The notes: generated from the letters alone by a model not told the origin. A stretch of 55,249 nucleotides of DNA from JAGOME01 sp039812375 (GCA_039812375.1 JBDIAO010000011.1:1-55249), one strand, 5' to 3'; positions 42,709 through 51,464 are shown, counted from the stretch's first letter. Translations and numbers: made by a program.

Positions 42709-43652
42709 GCACCCTGACGAGCACCCGCCCGACCCGAGCCACCCCGATGATGCTCGAGGTCAAGGGGAACGCTCTCGACGACGGCCCGGGCATCCGCTCG
42801 GTCGTCTTCTTCAAGGGTTGCCCGCTGTCGTGTGTCTGGTGCCACAACCCCGAGAGCCAGCGGCGTACTCCGGAGCTGTCCTTCGACGCGGCCGCCTGCC
42901 TGGGCTGCACCGTATGTATCGATGCCTGCCCGCATGGCGCCCTCGACCATGCGACGCCGGGTTTCGTCGACCGCAGCGCGTGTGATCTCTGCTTTGCCTG
43001 CGTCGACGTCTGTCCCGCCGCCGCCCTGACCCGCATCGGCATCCCCTCGACGGTCGAGGAGGTGCTCGCGCAGGTGCTCAAGGACAAGCCCTTCTTCGAC
43101 GCGTCCGGCGGCGGGGTCACCTTCTCCGGTGGGGAGCCGATGCTCTACCCGGACTACCTCGGGGAGCTTGCCGCGGCCTGCCAGGCGCACGGCATCCACA
43201 CCCTGCTCGAGACCGCCGGGTCCTTCCGGTGGGCCTCCTTCGAGCAGAAGGTCCTCCCGTACATCGACACTGTCTACTTCGACCTCAAGCTCTTCGACGC
43301 GACTGACCATCGGCGCTACTGCGGTGTACCCAACGGGCCGATCCTGGCGAACTTCACCCGGCTCGCCGCCCTGGCGAACGAGGGGAGGATCGACCTGCTC
43401 GCGCGGATCCCGCTCATCCCCGGCATCACCGCGACCCGGGAGAACGTCCTGGCTATAGGTCAGTTCCTGCTCGCCCAGGGCATCACGAGGACTCGACTGC
43501 TCGACTACAACCCGACCTGGGTCGACAAGACGACGAAGATCGGCGCCGACAACCCGTACGCGCACGAGGAGGCCATGCGCACCTGGCTGCCCCAGGGGGT
43601 GGCGGCCGAGTTGCGCGCAGAGCTCGAGGCCAGGGGGATCTCGACGTCATGA
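42705..43652 (+). CDS. glycyl radical enzyme activase (radical SAM, two extra ferredoxin clusters)
   Basis: A protein of 315 residues. The radical-SAM cluster motif CxxxCxxC is Cys39, Cys43 and Cys46 in GCPLSCVWCHNPES. A dicluster ferredoxin insert follows (Cys65, 68, 71, 75 and Cys93, 96, 99, 103), as in activases of dehydratase and decarboxylase-type glycyl radical enzymes rather than pyruvate formate-lyase. FSGGEPMLYPDYL is the SAM-binding GGE loop. It abstracts a hydrogen from the glycine of the enzyme encoded 70 bases downstream. It needs low potential electrons and no oxygen. Confidence 0.95.
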   Translation: MSTLTSTRPTRATPMMLEVKGNALDDGPGIRSVVFFKGCPLSCVWCHNPESQRRTPELSFDAAACLGCTVCIDACPHGALDHATPGFVDRSACDLCFACVDVCPAAALTRIGIPSTVEEVLAQVLKDKPFFDASGGGVTFSGGEPMLYPDYLGELAAACQAHGIHTLLETAGSFRWASFEQKVLPYIDTVYFDLKLFDATDHRRYCGVPNGPILANFTRLAALANEGRIDLLARIPLIPGITATRENVLAIGQFLLAQGITRTRLLDYNPTWVDKTTKIGADNPYAHEEAMRTWLPQGVAAELRAELEARGISTS

Positions 43653-43722
43653 CCACACACGACACCACTGTGAACCCGACCGACCGCGCGCCGACCCAAC
43701 TCGGCCAGAAAGCGAGCCCGAC

Positions 43723-46700
43723 ATGACCCTCACCCTCGACCCACCCGGCACCGCGGCATCCGCGAACCCCGTGACGACCGCACCGCCCACGGCCCCCGCG
43801 CGCTTCCACCCGACCGCGCCCCGCACCACCATGGCGGCGCTGCGCGTGACCCAGGTCCTCATCCGGTCCCTGCTGACGACCATGGCGACGATCTACACCG
43901 TGCGCCCCGGGGTGCGTGAGCAGATGCGTACCGTCGACGGTTGGCTCGACCTGACCGTCGGCATCCGCACCCGCTCAGGGTCGGTCTCCTCGGCGATCCG
44001 GTTCCGTAGCGGCTGGGCGCTGTCGATGGACCGCATCCCCGAGGACGTCGATGTCGTCCTCGTGTTCAAGGGGGACCGTGAGGTCCGCTCCTTCCTCACC
44101 GGGACCCCCACCGACCAGGTCGCGATGCTCCTGCGCAACGACTTCTACACCGAGGGCAACGCTGCCGACCTCAATCTCTTCGTCTATCTCATCTCGGTCC
44201 TCCTGAGCGGCCGGCAGATCGCGGCCATGGGCAAGGAGCGCCGCCACGAGCGCGCCGAGCGCCTCGCCGACGCCGGCACGACCGACCCCGGACTGGCGGA
44301 CGCGATGGCCGCCCGGGCGCGCTACCGGATCGCGGCGGAGTCGGTCGACTCCGGCGTCCGACACCTCGAGGACCCCTACCTGAGCGACTACTCGCTCGCG
44401 GACTTCCCCCGGCTCGCGACCTTCCTCGACCGCCACCTCGAGGGCAAAGCCGAGGTCTGCCCCGAGCTGCCGAGCCTGCTCACGAGATGGCACCGTGAGC
44501 ACGGTTTCGAGACCGACCGTCACGGCGAGCCGTGGGACCCGGTCCTGCGCAAGGGCCTGGTCACCAAGCACATCCTGGAGAACAAGGAGCCGATCATCCG
44601 GCCCGACGCGCTCCTGGCCGGGACGACGACGACGAAGGAGACCGGGGTCGTCCTCTACCCCGAGGGTCACGGCACGATGATCTGGGGTGAGCTCCTCACC
44701 GTCGCCCACCGCACCCTCAACCCCTACGAGATCTCCGCTGAGACCGCGCAGCTGCTGCACCGGGACGTCTTCCCCTACTGGGTGCACCGCAACTTCAAGG
44801 AGTGGGTCCGCGACACCCACGGGTCCCCGCTCTGTCAGCAGATCGACGACCGATTCGCGGTCTACTTCGACTGGAAGACCGTGACGATCTCCCACACCAT
44901 CCCGGACTTCGCGAAGATGCTCCGGCTCGGCACCTCGGGAATGATCGCCGAGATCGAGGCCGAGATCGAGACCGACCCCGGTGACCACGAGCGCACGAGG
45001 ACCCGGCGCGCGTTCATCCTCACCCTCGAGGGGCTCACCACGTACTCCCGGCACCTGGCCGACCGGGCGAGGGCCGATGCGCGAGACGAGGTCGACCCCC
45101 AGCGCCGCGCCGAGCTCGAGCACCTCGCCGATGTCTGCTCCCGAGTGGTCGAACACCCGGCACGCACCCTCGACGAGGCGGTCAACGCCGTGTGGATCAC
45201 GTGGATCGGGCTGCACATGGAGAGCACGAACGCCGGGCTCTCCCTCGGCCGGCTCGACCAGGTCCTCCAGCCCTACTTCGAGGCTGACATGGCGGGTATG
45301 ACGACCGACAGTGAGCGGGAGGCGCACATCGCCCATGCCGTCGAGATCATCGGCGACCTGCTCATGCGCTGCACCGACCACCTGCCGCTGACCCCGGACG
45401 TCGCCAACCACTACTTCGGCGGCGCCTCCTCGGTTCAGGCCATCACCCTCGGCGGGATCACCCCTGCGGGCGAGGACGCGGTCAACGACATGACCTACAT
45501 CTTCCTCAAGGCCGGGGAGATGCTCTCGTTGCGCGACCCCAACCTCAACGCGCGCTACCACCGGGGGATCAACAGCGACGCCTACCTCAAGCGCCTGTGC
45601 GAGGTGAACCTCATCACCGCCGCCACCCCCTCGCTCCACAACGACGAGGCCATCTTCGCCACGCTCGCCCAGTACGGCTACGCCGCCGAGGACGTGCGGG
45701 ACTGGTCGGCCACCGGCTGTGTCGAGCCGACCCTGTCCGGCAAGCACATCGGGCACACGAACTTCCAGATGCTCAGTCTCGTCGCACCCCTCGAGATGGC
45801 CCTCAACAACGGGTGGCACCCACTCATGGACTGGGACCTCGGCCCGCACACCGGGGTGGTGGCCGATGGCGACTTCGCCACCTTCGAAGACTTCCTCGAG
45901 GCCTACCGGCGCCAGCTCACCTTCCTCGTCGACCAGTCGATCCAGTACAACGAGCTCCTCGGCCGTGCCCACCAGGTGCTCCGCCCGACCCCGCTGCTGT
46001 CGACCATGATCGAGGGCGCTGTCACGAGCGGCAAGGACGTCACTTACGGCGGAGCCCGCTACAACAGCTCCGGCGCGGCGTGCATCGGCCTGGCCGACGT
46101 CATCGACTCGATGCTCGTCATCAAGAAGCTCGTCTTCGATGACAAGCGAGTCCCCTTCGCCCGGCTCAAGGAGGCCGTGGACAGCAACTTCGCGAACGAC
46201 CCCGAACTGCTCGCGCTCATCCGGGGCAAGGTCGATCTGTTCGGCTCCGGCAGTGCCGAGGCGGTGGCCATGGCCAACCGGATCACGGCGATGGTGCACG
46301 ACCTCTACGACGGCTACACGAACTACCGGGGCGGCAAGTACACCGCCGGGTTCTGGTCGATGTCGACGCACGTCTCGTACGGCACCCTGGCTGGGGCGCT
46401 GCCCTCCGGGCGACTGGCCGGCAAGCCCTTCACCCCCGGCTTGACCCCGCAGCCCGCGGCATCCATCAGCCTGCTGGACAACCTGCGTGACGTCGCGGCG
46501 CTCGACCCGGTGAACATGCCGAACAACATCGCCTTCAACGTCAAGGTGGTGCCGGGAGCGGACGAGACCAGGGAGCAGACCGTCGACACGATGGCCGCCT
46601 ACGTCAAGAGCTACTTCGGGCTCGGCGGGATGCAGATGCAGATGAACGCGGTGACCTCGCAGACCCTGCGGGACGCGCTGGCGCATCCGGAGAACTACCG

Positions 46701-46800
46701 TAACCTCCTCGTGCGCATCTCCGGCTACAACGCCTACTTCGTCACCTTGAACCGGAAGATGCAGCTCGAGCTCATCGAGCGCGCCGAGTACGGACTCTGA
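43723..46800 (+). CDS. glycyl radical enzyme with large N-terminal extension (substrate unknown)
   Basis: A protein of 1025 residues, while known family members have about 780-860. The catalytic barrel begins near 240 (ELPSLLTRWHREHGFE, ILENKEPIIRPDALL). The thiyl-radical Cys is Cys666 in ATGCVEPT, with the adjacent Glu668 found in dehydratases and aryl-acetate decarboxylases of the GCVE group. The glycyl radical is Gly1001 in RISGYNAYF near the C-terminus. Residues about 55-165 (GWLDLTVGIRTRSGSVSSAI, FRSGWALSMDRIPEDVDVVL, VAMLLRND) look like an SCP2-like hydrophobic ligand domain. The activase is just upstream. The CMSPCP motif of benzylsuccinate-type enzymes is absent. Start ATG 43723 has no strong ribosome site. 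Confidence 0.92.
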   Translation: MTLTLDPPGTAASANPVTTAPPTAPARFHPTAPRTTMAALRVTQVLIRSLLTTMATIYTVRPGVREQMRTVDGWLDLTVGIRTRSGSVSSAIRFRSGWALSMDRIPEDVDVVLVFKGDREVRSFLTGTPTDQVAMLLRNDFYTEGNAADLNLFVYLISVLLSGRQIAAMGKERRHERAERLADAGTTDPGLADAMAARARYRIAAESVDSGVRHLEDPYLSDYSLADFPRLATFLDRHLEGKAEVCPELPSLLTRWHREHGFETDRHGEPWDPVLRKGLVTKHILENKEPIIRPDALLAGTTTTKETGVVLYPEGHGTMIWGELLTVAHRTLNPYEISAETAQLLHRDVFPYWVHRNFKEWVRDTHGSPLCQQIDDRFAVYFDWKTVTISHTIPDFAKMLRLGTSGMIAEIEAEIETDPGDHERTRTRRAFILTLEGLTTYSRHLADRARADARDEVDPQRRAELEHLADVCSRVVEHPARTLDEAVNAVWITWIGLHMESTNAGLSLGRLDQVLQPYFEADMAGMTTDSEREAHIAHAVEIIGDLLMRCTDHLPLTPDVANHYFGGASSVQAITLGGITPAGEDAVNDMTYIFLKAGEMLSLRDPNLNARYHRGINSDAYLKRLCEVNLITAATPSLHNDEAIFATLAQYGYAAEDVRDWSATGCVEPTLSGKHIGHTNFQMLSLVAPLEMALNNGWHPLMDWDLGPHTGVVADGDFATFEDFLEAYRRQLTFLVDQSIQYNELLGRAHQVLRPTPLLSTMIEGAVTSGKDVTYGGARYNSSGAACIGLADVIDSMLVIKKLVFDDKRVPFARLKEAVDSNFANDPELLALIRGKVDLFGSGSAEAVAMANRITAMVHDLYDGYTNYRGGKYTAGFWSMSTHVSYGTLAGALPSGRLAGKPFTPGLTPQPAASISLLDNLRDVAALDPVNMPNNIAFNVKVVPGADETREQTVDTMAAYVKSYFGLGGMQMQMNAVTSQTLRDALAHPENYRNLLVRISGYNAYFVTLNRKMQLELIERAEYGL

Positions 46801-46885
46801 CGGCTCGAGCCGACGGGCCGCTCGGGCACTGCGACGATCTGCGCTGCTTGAGCGGTCGGGGCGTCGCGCACAGCTCACGCAGCTC

Positions 46886-47208
46886 AACGAGCGTAGATGC
46901 CGCCTCGACCCGATCCAGCTCCTTGGCGGTGGTGCCCGCACCGACCTGTGGTGCCAGATCCTCGCTGACGTCACCGACCGCACTTTGGAGCGGGTGGAGG
47001 ATCCGCTCGTCGGCGGGCTGCGCGGCAGCGGGGTCTTTCTCGGTATGGCGCTCGGTACGGTGCGCCACGGCGAGATCCACGACCTGGTCCCGGTCGATGC
47101 GGTGTTACGGCCGGATCCAGGACCGCGCGAGTTTACGACGAGCTGTTCGCCGAGTTCCCCAGGCGCTCTAGGAACAACAAGAAGATGTTCGCGCGCCTCA
47201 ACCGCTGA
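46886..47208 (+). pseudogene. broken C-terminal fragment of a second FGGY kinase
   Basis: From 46886 the frame reads NERRCRLDPIQLLGGGARTD and LWCQILADVTDRTLERV, then continues to PVDAVLRPDPG, closely following the last third of the kinase at 40370-41899. Near 47117 a one-base loss shifts the frame, after which ARVYDELFAEFPRR and NNKKMFARLNR continue to the TGA at 47206-47208. The N-terminal two thirds are gone. It follows the glycyl radical gene by 85 bases. The divergence from the intact copy shows an old paralogue, not a recent duplicate. Confidence 0.85.
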
Positions 47209-47235
47209 CGAAGGATTCAACCGCTGACGAAGGAT
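47198..47235. repeat. 19-bp exact tandem duplication at the pseudogene end
   Basis: TCAACCGCTGACGAAGGAT occurs at 47198-47216 and again at 47217-47235, spanning the pseudogene stop codon. The following 90 bases up to the phosphatase ATG at 47327 hold no gene I can support. Confidence 0.95.
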
Positions 47236-47326
47236 GCCATGACGCCCGAGCTCCTCGACGGGGGGCGCTGGCGGACTCTGACGTCCTGGCCTGCGACAAC
47301 CCGACCACGTGCGGCACCATGGCTCC

Positions 47327-47806
47327 ATGGCCGATCGCATCCTTGTCCTCATCCGACACGCCAAGTCCGACTGGGGCGTGCCGGCCTCGGACCGGGACCG
47401 GCCGCTCGCGGCGCGGGGGCGGCGTCAGGCGCCGGCAACCGGTCGCTGGCTCACCGAGCACGCCGTGCTCCCCGATCTGGCCGTCGTGTCGGTTGCAGCC
47501 CGGGCCCGGCAGACCTGGGACCTTGTCGCGGCGGAACTGCCGACCGAGCCCCCTGTCGAGGTGAGCGAGGCGGCATACACCTTCGCCGGCACTGACCTGC
47601 TGCGACTGCTCGCCGGGATCGACGAGCAGGCCCACACGATTGCGCTCGTCGGGCACAACCCGGCCATGGAGGAGCTGGCGAGGACCCTGACCGGGCAGTG
47701 GGTAGCGATGCCCACGTCGGCGCTGGCGGTGCTTGAACTCCCCGGTGGTTCGCTGCGGCCCGGCGCGGCGAGGATCCAGTATGCCGGCCGCCCCGGGGAC
47801 CACTGA
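47327..47806 (+). CDS. SixA-like histidine phosphatase family protein
   Basis: A protein of 159 residues. LVLIRHAKSDWG is the RHG-type catalytic motif with the phospho-accepting His, RARQTWD holds the phosphate-binding Arg, and ALVGHNPAMEELA gives the second catalytic His. Length and the RHAKS variant match SixA, which dephosphorylates histidine phosphotransfer domains or small phosphoesters. ATG 47327 (MADRILVLIRHAKS) preferred over the upstream ATG at 47309. Confidence 0.92.
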   Translation: MADRILVLIRHAKSDWGVPASDRDRPLAARGRRQAPATGRWLTEHAVLPDLAVVSVAARARQTWDLVAAELPTEPPVEVSEAAYTFAGTDLLRLLAGIDEQAHTIALVGHNPAMEELARTLTGQWVAMPTSALAVLELPGGSLRPGAARIQYAGRPGDH

Positions 47807-47822
47807 CCGCAGCGGGCTCCCG

Positions 47823-47872
47823 CGGGTGGCTGTCGACACGCCCGGGATCCCGGGCGTGTCGACAGCCACCCG
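47823..47872. terminator. 50-bp perfect palindrome, likely bidirectional terminator
   Basis: The left arm (CGGGTGGCTGTCGACACGCC, then CGGGA) at 47823-47847 is exactly reverse-complemented by 47848-47872, with no unpaired centre. It sits between two convergent genes, 17 bases after the phosphatase stop and 35 bases from the ROK stop, so transcripts from both sides would end in a very stable GC hairpin. No T-run on either side. Confidence 0.8.
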
Positions 47873-47906
47873 TCGGTGTCACAAGGTCGCAAGTTCAGTG
47901 GCAGCA

Positions 47907-49127
47907 TCAACGATCGTCGCTGGTCGGCCTACCTTGACGCCACACGCTCAGGACCTGTTCGCGGGCGGTGGAGGACGCGGCCGCGACGGCGCCCATGACG
48001 ACGATGTCGGCGCCGAGACGGGAGCCGACAAGCTCGGGGACCGGCAGGTGGTGGTCGCTGGACAATGCACGTCGCGCAGCGGCGATGACCTCCTCGACAC
48101 CGGCTGAGACTGCACCCGAGACAACGACCAGCTGCGGGTCGAACATGCTCCCGAGGACACTGACGATCCGCGCCAGGACAGCGCCGAGACGTTCGGTGAT
48201 TCCGAGGGCGTCATCGTCCCCCTGGGCGGCGAGCTCCAGCACGACCCGCCCGTCGAGCTGCTCGGCGGACATTCGCCCGAGAGCGCTGTCCGCGGCGATC
48301 TCGCCCCGGCTGAGCTGCTCCCTGGCCAGGCGAGCTGCTCGTGTGCCGAGGCCGTCCGCGGAGCCGACCCCGACCACGTGACAGAAGGCGACCATCTCGC
48401 CGACGCCCCCGTGGGCGCCGCGCAGGACTCGCCCGTCGACCACGACCCCGGCCCCGAGCCGCGAGCCAGCCAGCAGCGAGACGTAGTCGCGGCAACCCAC
48501 AGCTTCGCCGAGTGTGCCCTCGGCGATGGCTGCCAAGGATGCGTCGTTCTCCACGCGCACGAGTGGTGCCCACGCGAACGCGTCCACCAGGTCAGGGTTC
48601 ATCCGTCCCCAGAATCCGTCGTGATGTTGGGGGGAGCGTCCTTGGGCATCCACGGGTGCAGGCACTCCGACACACACGGCCAGGACATCCTCCTGTGCCC
48701 GTCCGGCAGAAGCAAGGGCGTCACGCACTGCTGTGATGAGCGAGCGTCGTCGCGTCCTGGCGTGGTCACAGTCGACGTCCAGGGTGAGCCGGTGCCGGAC
48801 CAGCACACGAGAACGGAGGTCGGTGACGGCGACCGTGACGCTGGCACGCCCTGCGTCGACTCCGAGGAGTACTGCGGCGTCCTCGCGGAGCTCGAAACGA
48901 CGCGCAGGGCGGCCCTTTCGGTAAGCGCTCGTCTCCCGCGCATTGGGAAGCTCGCGCAGCAGGCCGTATGCGGTCAGCGTGTCCAAGGCGTCGATGGTGG
49001 TCGAGCGGGTCAACCCAGTACTGGCCATCGCTGCGGTGGCAGTGAAGTCATGCACGGTCCACGCATAGTCAAGTACCGAGTCAAGACTGGGGGGTTTCGG
49101 CGCGGCGGCCTTCGTCGATGCTGCCAT
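47907..49127 (-). CDS. ROK-family transcriptional regulator (sugar-responsive)
   Basis: A protein of 406 residues. A winged HTH is at about 20-75 (TATAAMASTGLTRSTTIDALDTL). The ROK domain starts near 90 with LGVDAGRASVTVAVTDL, then VPAPVDAQGR and VENDASLAAIAEGTLG (Asn-Asp of the sugar site). SLLAGSRLGAGVVVDGRVLRGAHGGVGEM is the core signature. The zinc-binding CxCGxxGCxE motif, normally after GEM, is missing (only one Cys there). It is divergent from the sugar ABC genes and probably represses them. ATG 49127 was chosen; a longer frame would run through the promoter gap. Confidence 0.9.
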   Translation of the reverse strand: MAASTKAAAPKPPSLDSVLDYAWTVHDFTATAAMASTGLTRSTTIDALDTLTAYGLLRELPNARETSAYRKGRPARRFELREDAAVLLGVDAGRASVTVAVTDLRSRVLVRHRLTLDVDCDHARTRRRSLITAVRDALASAGRAQEDVLAVCVGVPAPVDAQGRSPQHHDGFWGRMNPDLVDAFAWAPLVRVENDASLAAIAEGTLGEAVGCRDYVSLLAGSRLGAGVVVDGRVLRGAHGGVGEMVAFCHVVGVGSADGLGTRAARLAREQLSRGEIAADSALGRMSAEQLDGRVVLELAAQGDDDALGITERLGAVLARIVSVLGSMFDPQLVVVSGAVSAGVEEVIAAARRALSSDHHLPVPELVGSRLGADIVVMGAVAAASSTAREQVLSVWRQGRPTSDDR

Positions 49128-49132
49128 GAGTG

Positions 49133-49161
49133 TTGACCTGTCTTCGGATGCACTGCAATAC
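49133..49161 (+). promoter_or_regulatory. candidate sigma70-type promoter of the sugar ABC unit
   Basis: TTGACC (49133-49138) and CAATAC (49156-49161) are 17 bases apart in an unusually AT-rich gap between the ROK regulator and the binding-protein gene. On the other strand TTGACC appears at 49189-49184, facing the regulator. Motif resemblance only. Confidence 0.35.
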
Positions 49162-49237
49162 TCATCTGACGCTTTTATTCGCTGGTCAAATCTACTCAAC
49201 CAGGCTTCTAGGCGCAATGACGCAGACGGAGGACGAG

Positions 49238-50515
49238 GTGTCTGAGAGAGCAGGACGTGCGCGACGAGTGATCGGGGCCGTAACGGCGGCTGTGGTGGGC
49301 GCTGCCGTGCTGGTGGGATGCTCGTCGGATGGGCGCGAGTCGATCCGTTTCACGTTCAGCAAGCGTGAGGCGATCGCGTTCATGCAGAACGTGGTGTCCG
49401 AATACAACGCTTCGCAGCAGCGGGTACGGGTCGTCATGGACACCTCGGGCGTGGATGTGGTGTCGGCCAGTTTCGTGCGTGGCAATCCTCCGGACATCAT
49501 GCTCGCCAACTACAACTACGAAATCGCGCGGTTCGTTCAGCGCTGCACCCTAAGCGACCTCTCCGGAACCCGGGCGGCCGCAGAAATCCGCAAGGGCCTG
49601 CAGCCACTGATGGATCAGTACGGTCGATGTGAGGGGCGGATCAGCGCGCTTCCTTACTCGGTGATGGCTGCGTCGGTGATCTACAACAAGGCCATCTTCG
49701 CCGAGCACGGTCTGGCCGTCCCCCAGACGTGGAGCGAACTGCTCGCCGTGTGCGAGAAGTTGAAGGCGGCCGGGGTGACCCCGTTCTACGCCACGTTCAA
49801 GGACGACTGGACCGTCGGCCAGGGGTGGTACGACTACTCGGTCGGTGGATCGCTCAACGTGCTCGACTTCTTCGAACGACTCTCGGAGGAGGGGGTCAAC
49901 GTCGGGCCTGACTCAGCGGTGTCGTTCGAGAAGAACTTCGCCGGGGCGATGGACCAGATGCTCCAACTCACCCGCGCCTACGTCAATGCCGATGCGCCCA
50001 GCCGCGCCTATGGTGACGGGAACCTCGCGTTCGCCAGGGGCGAGGCCGCGATGTATCTCCAGGGGCCGTGGGCGTTCAGTGAGATTGCCAAGACCTCGCC
50101 TAACCTTGAGCTGGGGACATTCCCGCTGCCGATGACCCAGAACCCGGGCGACCTCGCCGTGCGCGTCAACATGGACCTCGCGGCGATGATCCCCGAAGGC
50201 TCGCACCACAAGGACGCCGCCCGCGACTTCCTCGAGTATCTCTACGAACCCGAGCGCATCAAGACCTACAACGCCTCTCAGCTCGGATTCACGCCGACCC
50301 AGGATGCGCCACCGCCGGACGACCCACGTATCACGGGGATGTCCAAGTACTACGCCGACGGGAAGGTCTACCAGGGCCCCTCGGTCCTCGTCCCGAAGAC
50401 GATCCCCGTCTTCAACTATGCGCAGGCCATGGTGTTCGGCGCTGACCCGGTTGCCACCCTCCGGACGATGGACCGGGACTGGGCTCGCCTGGCCTTCCGT
50501 CAGCCGGCCAAGTGA
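49238..50515 (+). CDS. sugar ABC transporter substrate-binding lipoprotein (family 1)
   Basis: A protein of 425 residues. The N-terminus has basic residues (RAGRARR), a hydrophobic core and the lipobox AVLVGC with the lipid-carrying Cys28. The mature part has the family 1 layout: FVRGNPPDIMLANYNYEIA, ISALPYSVMAASVIYNKAIFAEHGL, WSELLAVCEKLKAAGVTPF and FARGEAAMYLQGPWAFSEI. Start GTG 49238 has an ideal GGAGGA four bases upstream; ATG 49217 would add seven residues. It feeds the two permeases behind it. The following GH13 enzyme suggests a maltose-, isomaltose- or sucrose-like glucoside. Confidence 0.94.
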   Translation: MSERAGRARRVIGAVTAAVVGAAVLVGCSSDGRESIRFTFSKREAIAFMQNVVSEYNASQQRVRVVMDTSGVDVVSASFVRGNPPDIMLANYNYEIARFVQRCTLSDLSGTRAAAEIRKGLQPLMDQYGRCEGRISALPYSVMAASVIYNKAIFAEHGLAVPQTWSELLAVCEKLKAAGVTPFYATFKDDWTVGQGWYDYSVGGSLNVLDFFERLSEEGVNVGPDSAVSFEKNFAGAMDQMLQLTRAYVNADAPSRAYGDGNLAFARGEAAMYLQGPWAFSEIAKTSPNLELGTFPLPMTQNPGDLAVRVNMDLAAMIPEGSHHKDAARDFLEYLYEPERIKTYNASQLGFTPTQDAPPPDDPRITGMSKYYADGKVYQGPSVLVPKTIPVFNYAQAMVFGADPVATLRTMDRDWARLAFRQPAK

Positions 50516-50552
50516 GCCAGGTCGCTCCCCGCGAGACGAAGGAGTCCCCGTA

Positions 50553-51464
50553 ATGAGCACGACCACCCCGACCACCACGGGCGGCACCGGGACGCGCAGC
50601 CGCGCGCGACGAGTCGAACCGCTCTACTACTTCTTTCTACTGCCAAGCCTGGTGCTGTTCACCCTGGCCATCACCGTGCCCGGTGTGATCGGCATCTTCT
50701 TCAGCTTCACCGACTCGATCGGTATCGGCGACTGGAGCTTCATCGGCCTAACCAACTACATCGCCCTGTTCAGCGACCCGGCGATCTTGCAGAGTTATCT
50801 GTTCACGTTCGGCTTCTCGCTGGCCACGGTCATTGTGGTCAACGTGGTGGCGTTCCTGCTTGCGGTCGGGCTTATCTCGCGCATCCGCTTCAAGACGGGG
50901 TTGCGCACGATCTTTGTCATCCCGATGGTGATCTCGGGCATCATCATCGCCTACGTGTTCAACTTCCTCTTCTCGAACTCCCTCCCAGCCGCCGGCAGCG
51001 CGCTCGGGATCGGGTGGTTGGAGACCAGCTTGCTCGCCAACCCGGACCTCGCGTGGGTGGCGATCGTGATCGTCACCGCGTGGCAGGCAATCCCGGGCAC
51101 GCTGCTGATCTACATCGCGGGCCTGCTGTCCGTGCCCGGCGATGTGTATGAAGCGGCCGATCTCGACGGGGCATCCAAGAGCCAGCAACTGCTGCGGATC
51201 ACGCTGCCCTTGGTGGCCGGGTATGTCGTTATCAACTTCATCCTCGGGTTCAAAGGCTTCCTCAACGCCTACGACATCATCGTCGGTCTGACCAACGGTG
51301 GACCCGGCACCGCGACACGAAGCATTGCGTTGTCGATCATTGCCGGCTTCAACGGTGGTGACTACGCCTACCAGATGGCCAACGCGACGATTTTCTTCAT
51401 CGTCGCCATCGCCATCTCGCTCCTCCAGCTTTCTCTCACGCGCGGAAGGAACCAGCTCTCGTGA
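50553..51464 (+). CDS. sugar ABC transporter permease (MalF-like)
   Basis: A protein of 303 residues with six membrane helices, starting after AAGGAG at suitable spacing. YYFFLLPSLVLFTLAITVPGVIGIFFSFTD is the usual first helix region. VYEAADLDGASKSQQLLRITLPLVAG is the EAA loop that contacts the ATPase, and NGGPGTATRSIAL the C-terminal periplasmic turn. The position behind the binding protein, 37 bases away, and the GTGA overlap with the next permease mark one operon. Confidence 0.95.
   Translation: MSTTTPTTTGGTGTRSRARRVEPLYYFFLLPSLVLFTLAITVPGVIGIFFSFTDSIGIGDWSFIGLTNYIALFSDPAILQSYLFTFGFSLATVIVVNVVAFLLAVGLISRIRFKTGLRTIFVIPMVISGIIIAYVFNFLFSNSLPAAGSALGIGWLETSLLANPDLAWVAIVIVTAWQAIPGTLLIYIAGLLSVPGDVYEAADLDGASKSQQLLRITLPLVAGYVVINFILGFKGFLNAYDIIVGLTNGGPGTATRSIALSIIAGFNGGDYAYQMANATIFFIVAIAISLLQLSLTRGRNQLS

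Noticed and set aside
42705..46800. Pyruvate formate-lyase and its activase
   Set aside because: The enzyme has a single radical Cys in GCVEP rather than adjacent Cys-Cys, and the activase has the extra two-cluster insert missing in PflA.
43975..47364. Open frame of over 1100 codons on the minus strand opposite the glycyl radical enzyme
   Set aside because: It mirrors the real gene, reads as Arg/Gly/Val-rich sequence without any family motif, and arises from high GC at third positions.
47239..47595. Open frame starting MTPELLDGGRW between the kinase remnant and the phosphatase
   Set aside because: After about 15 residues it becomes an Arg/Gly-rich shadow of the SixA-like phosphatase; could be a remnant start but has no support.
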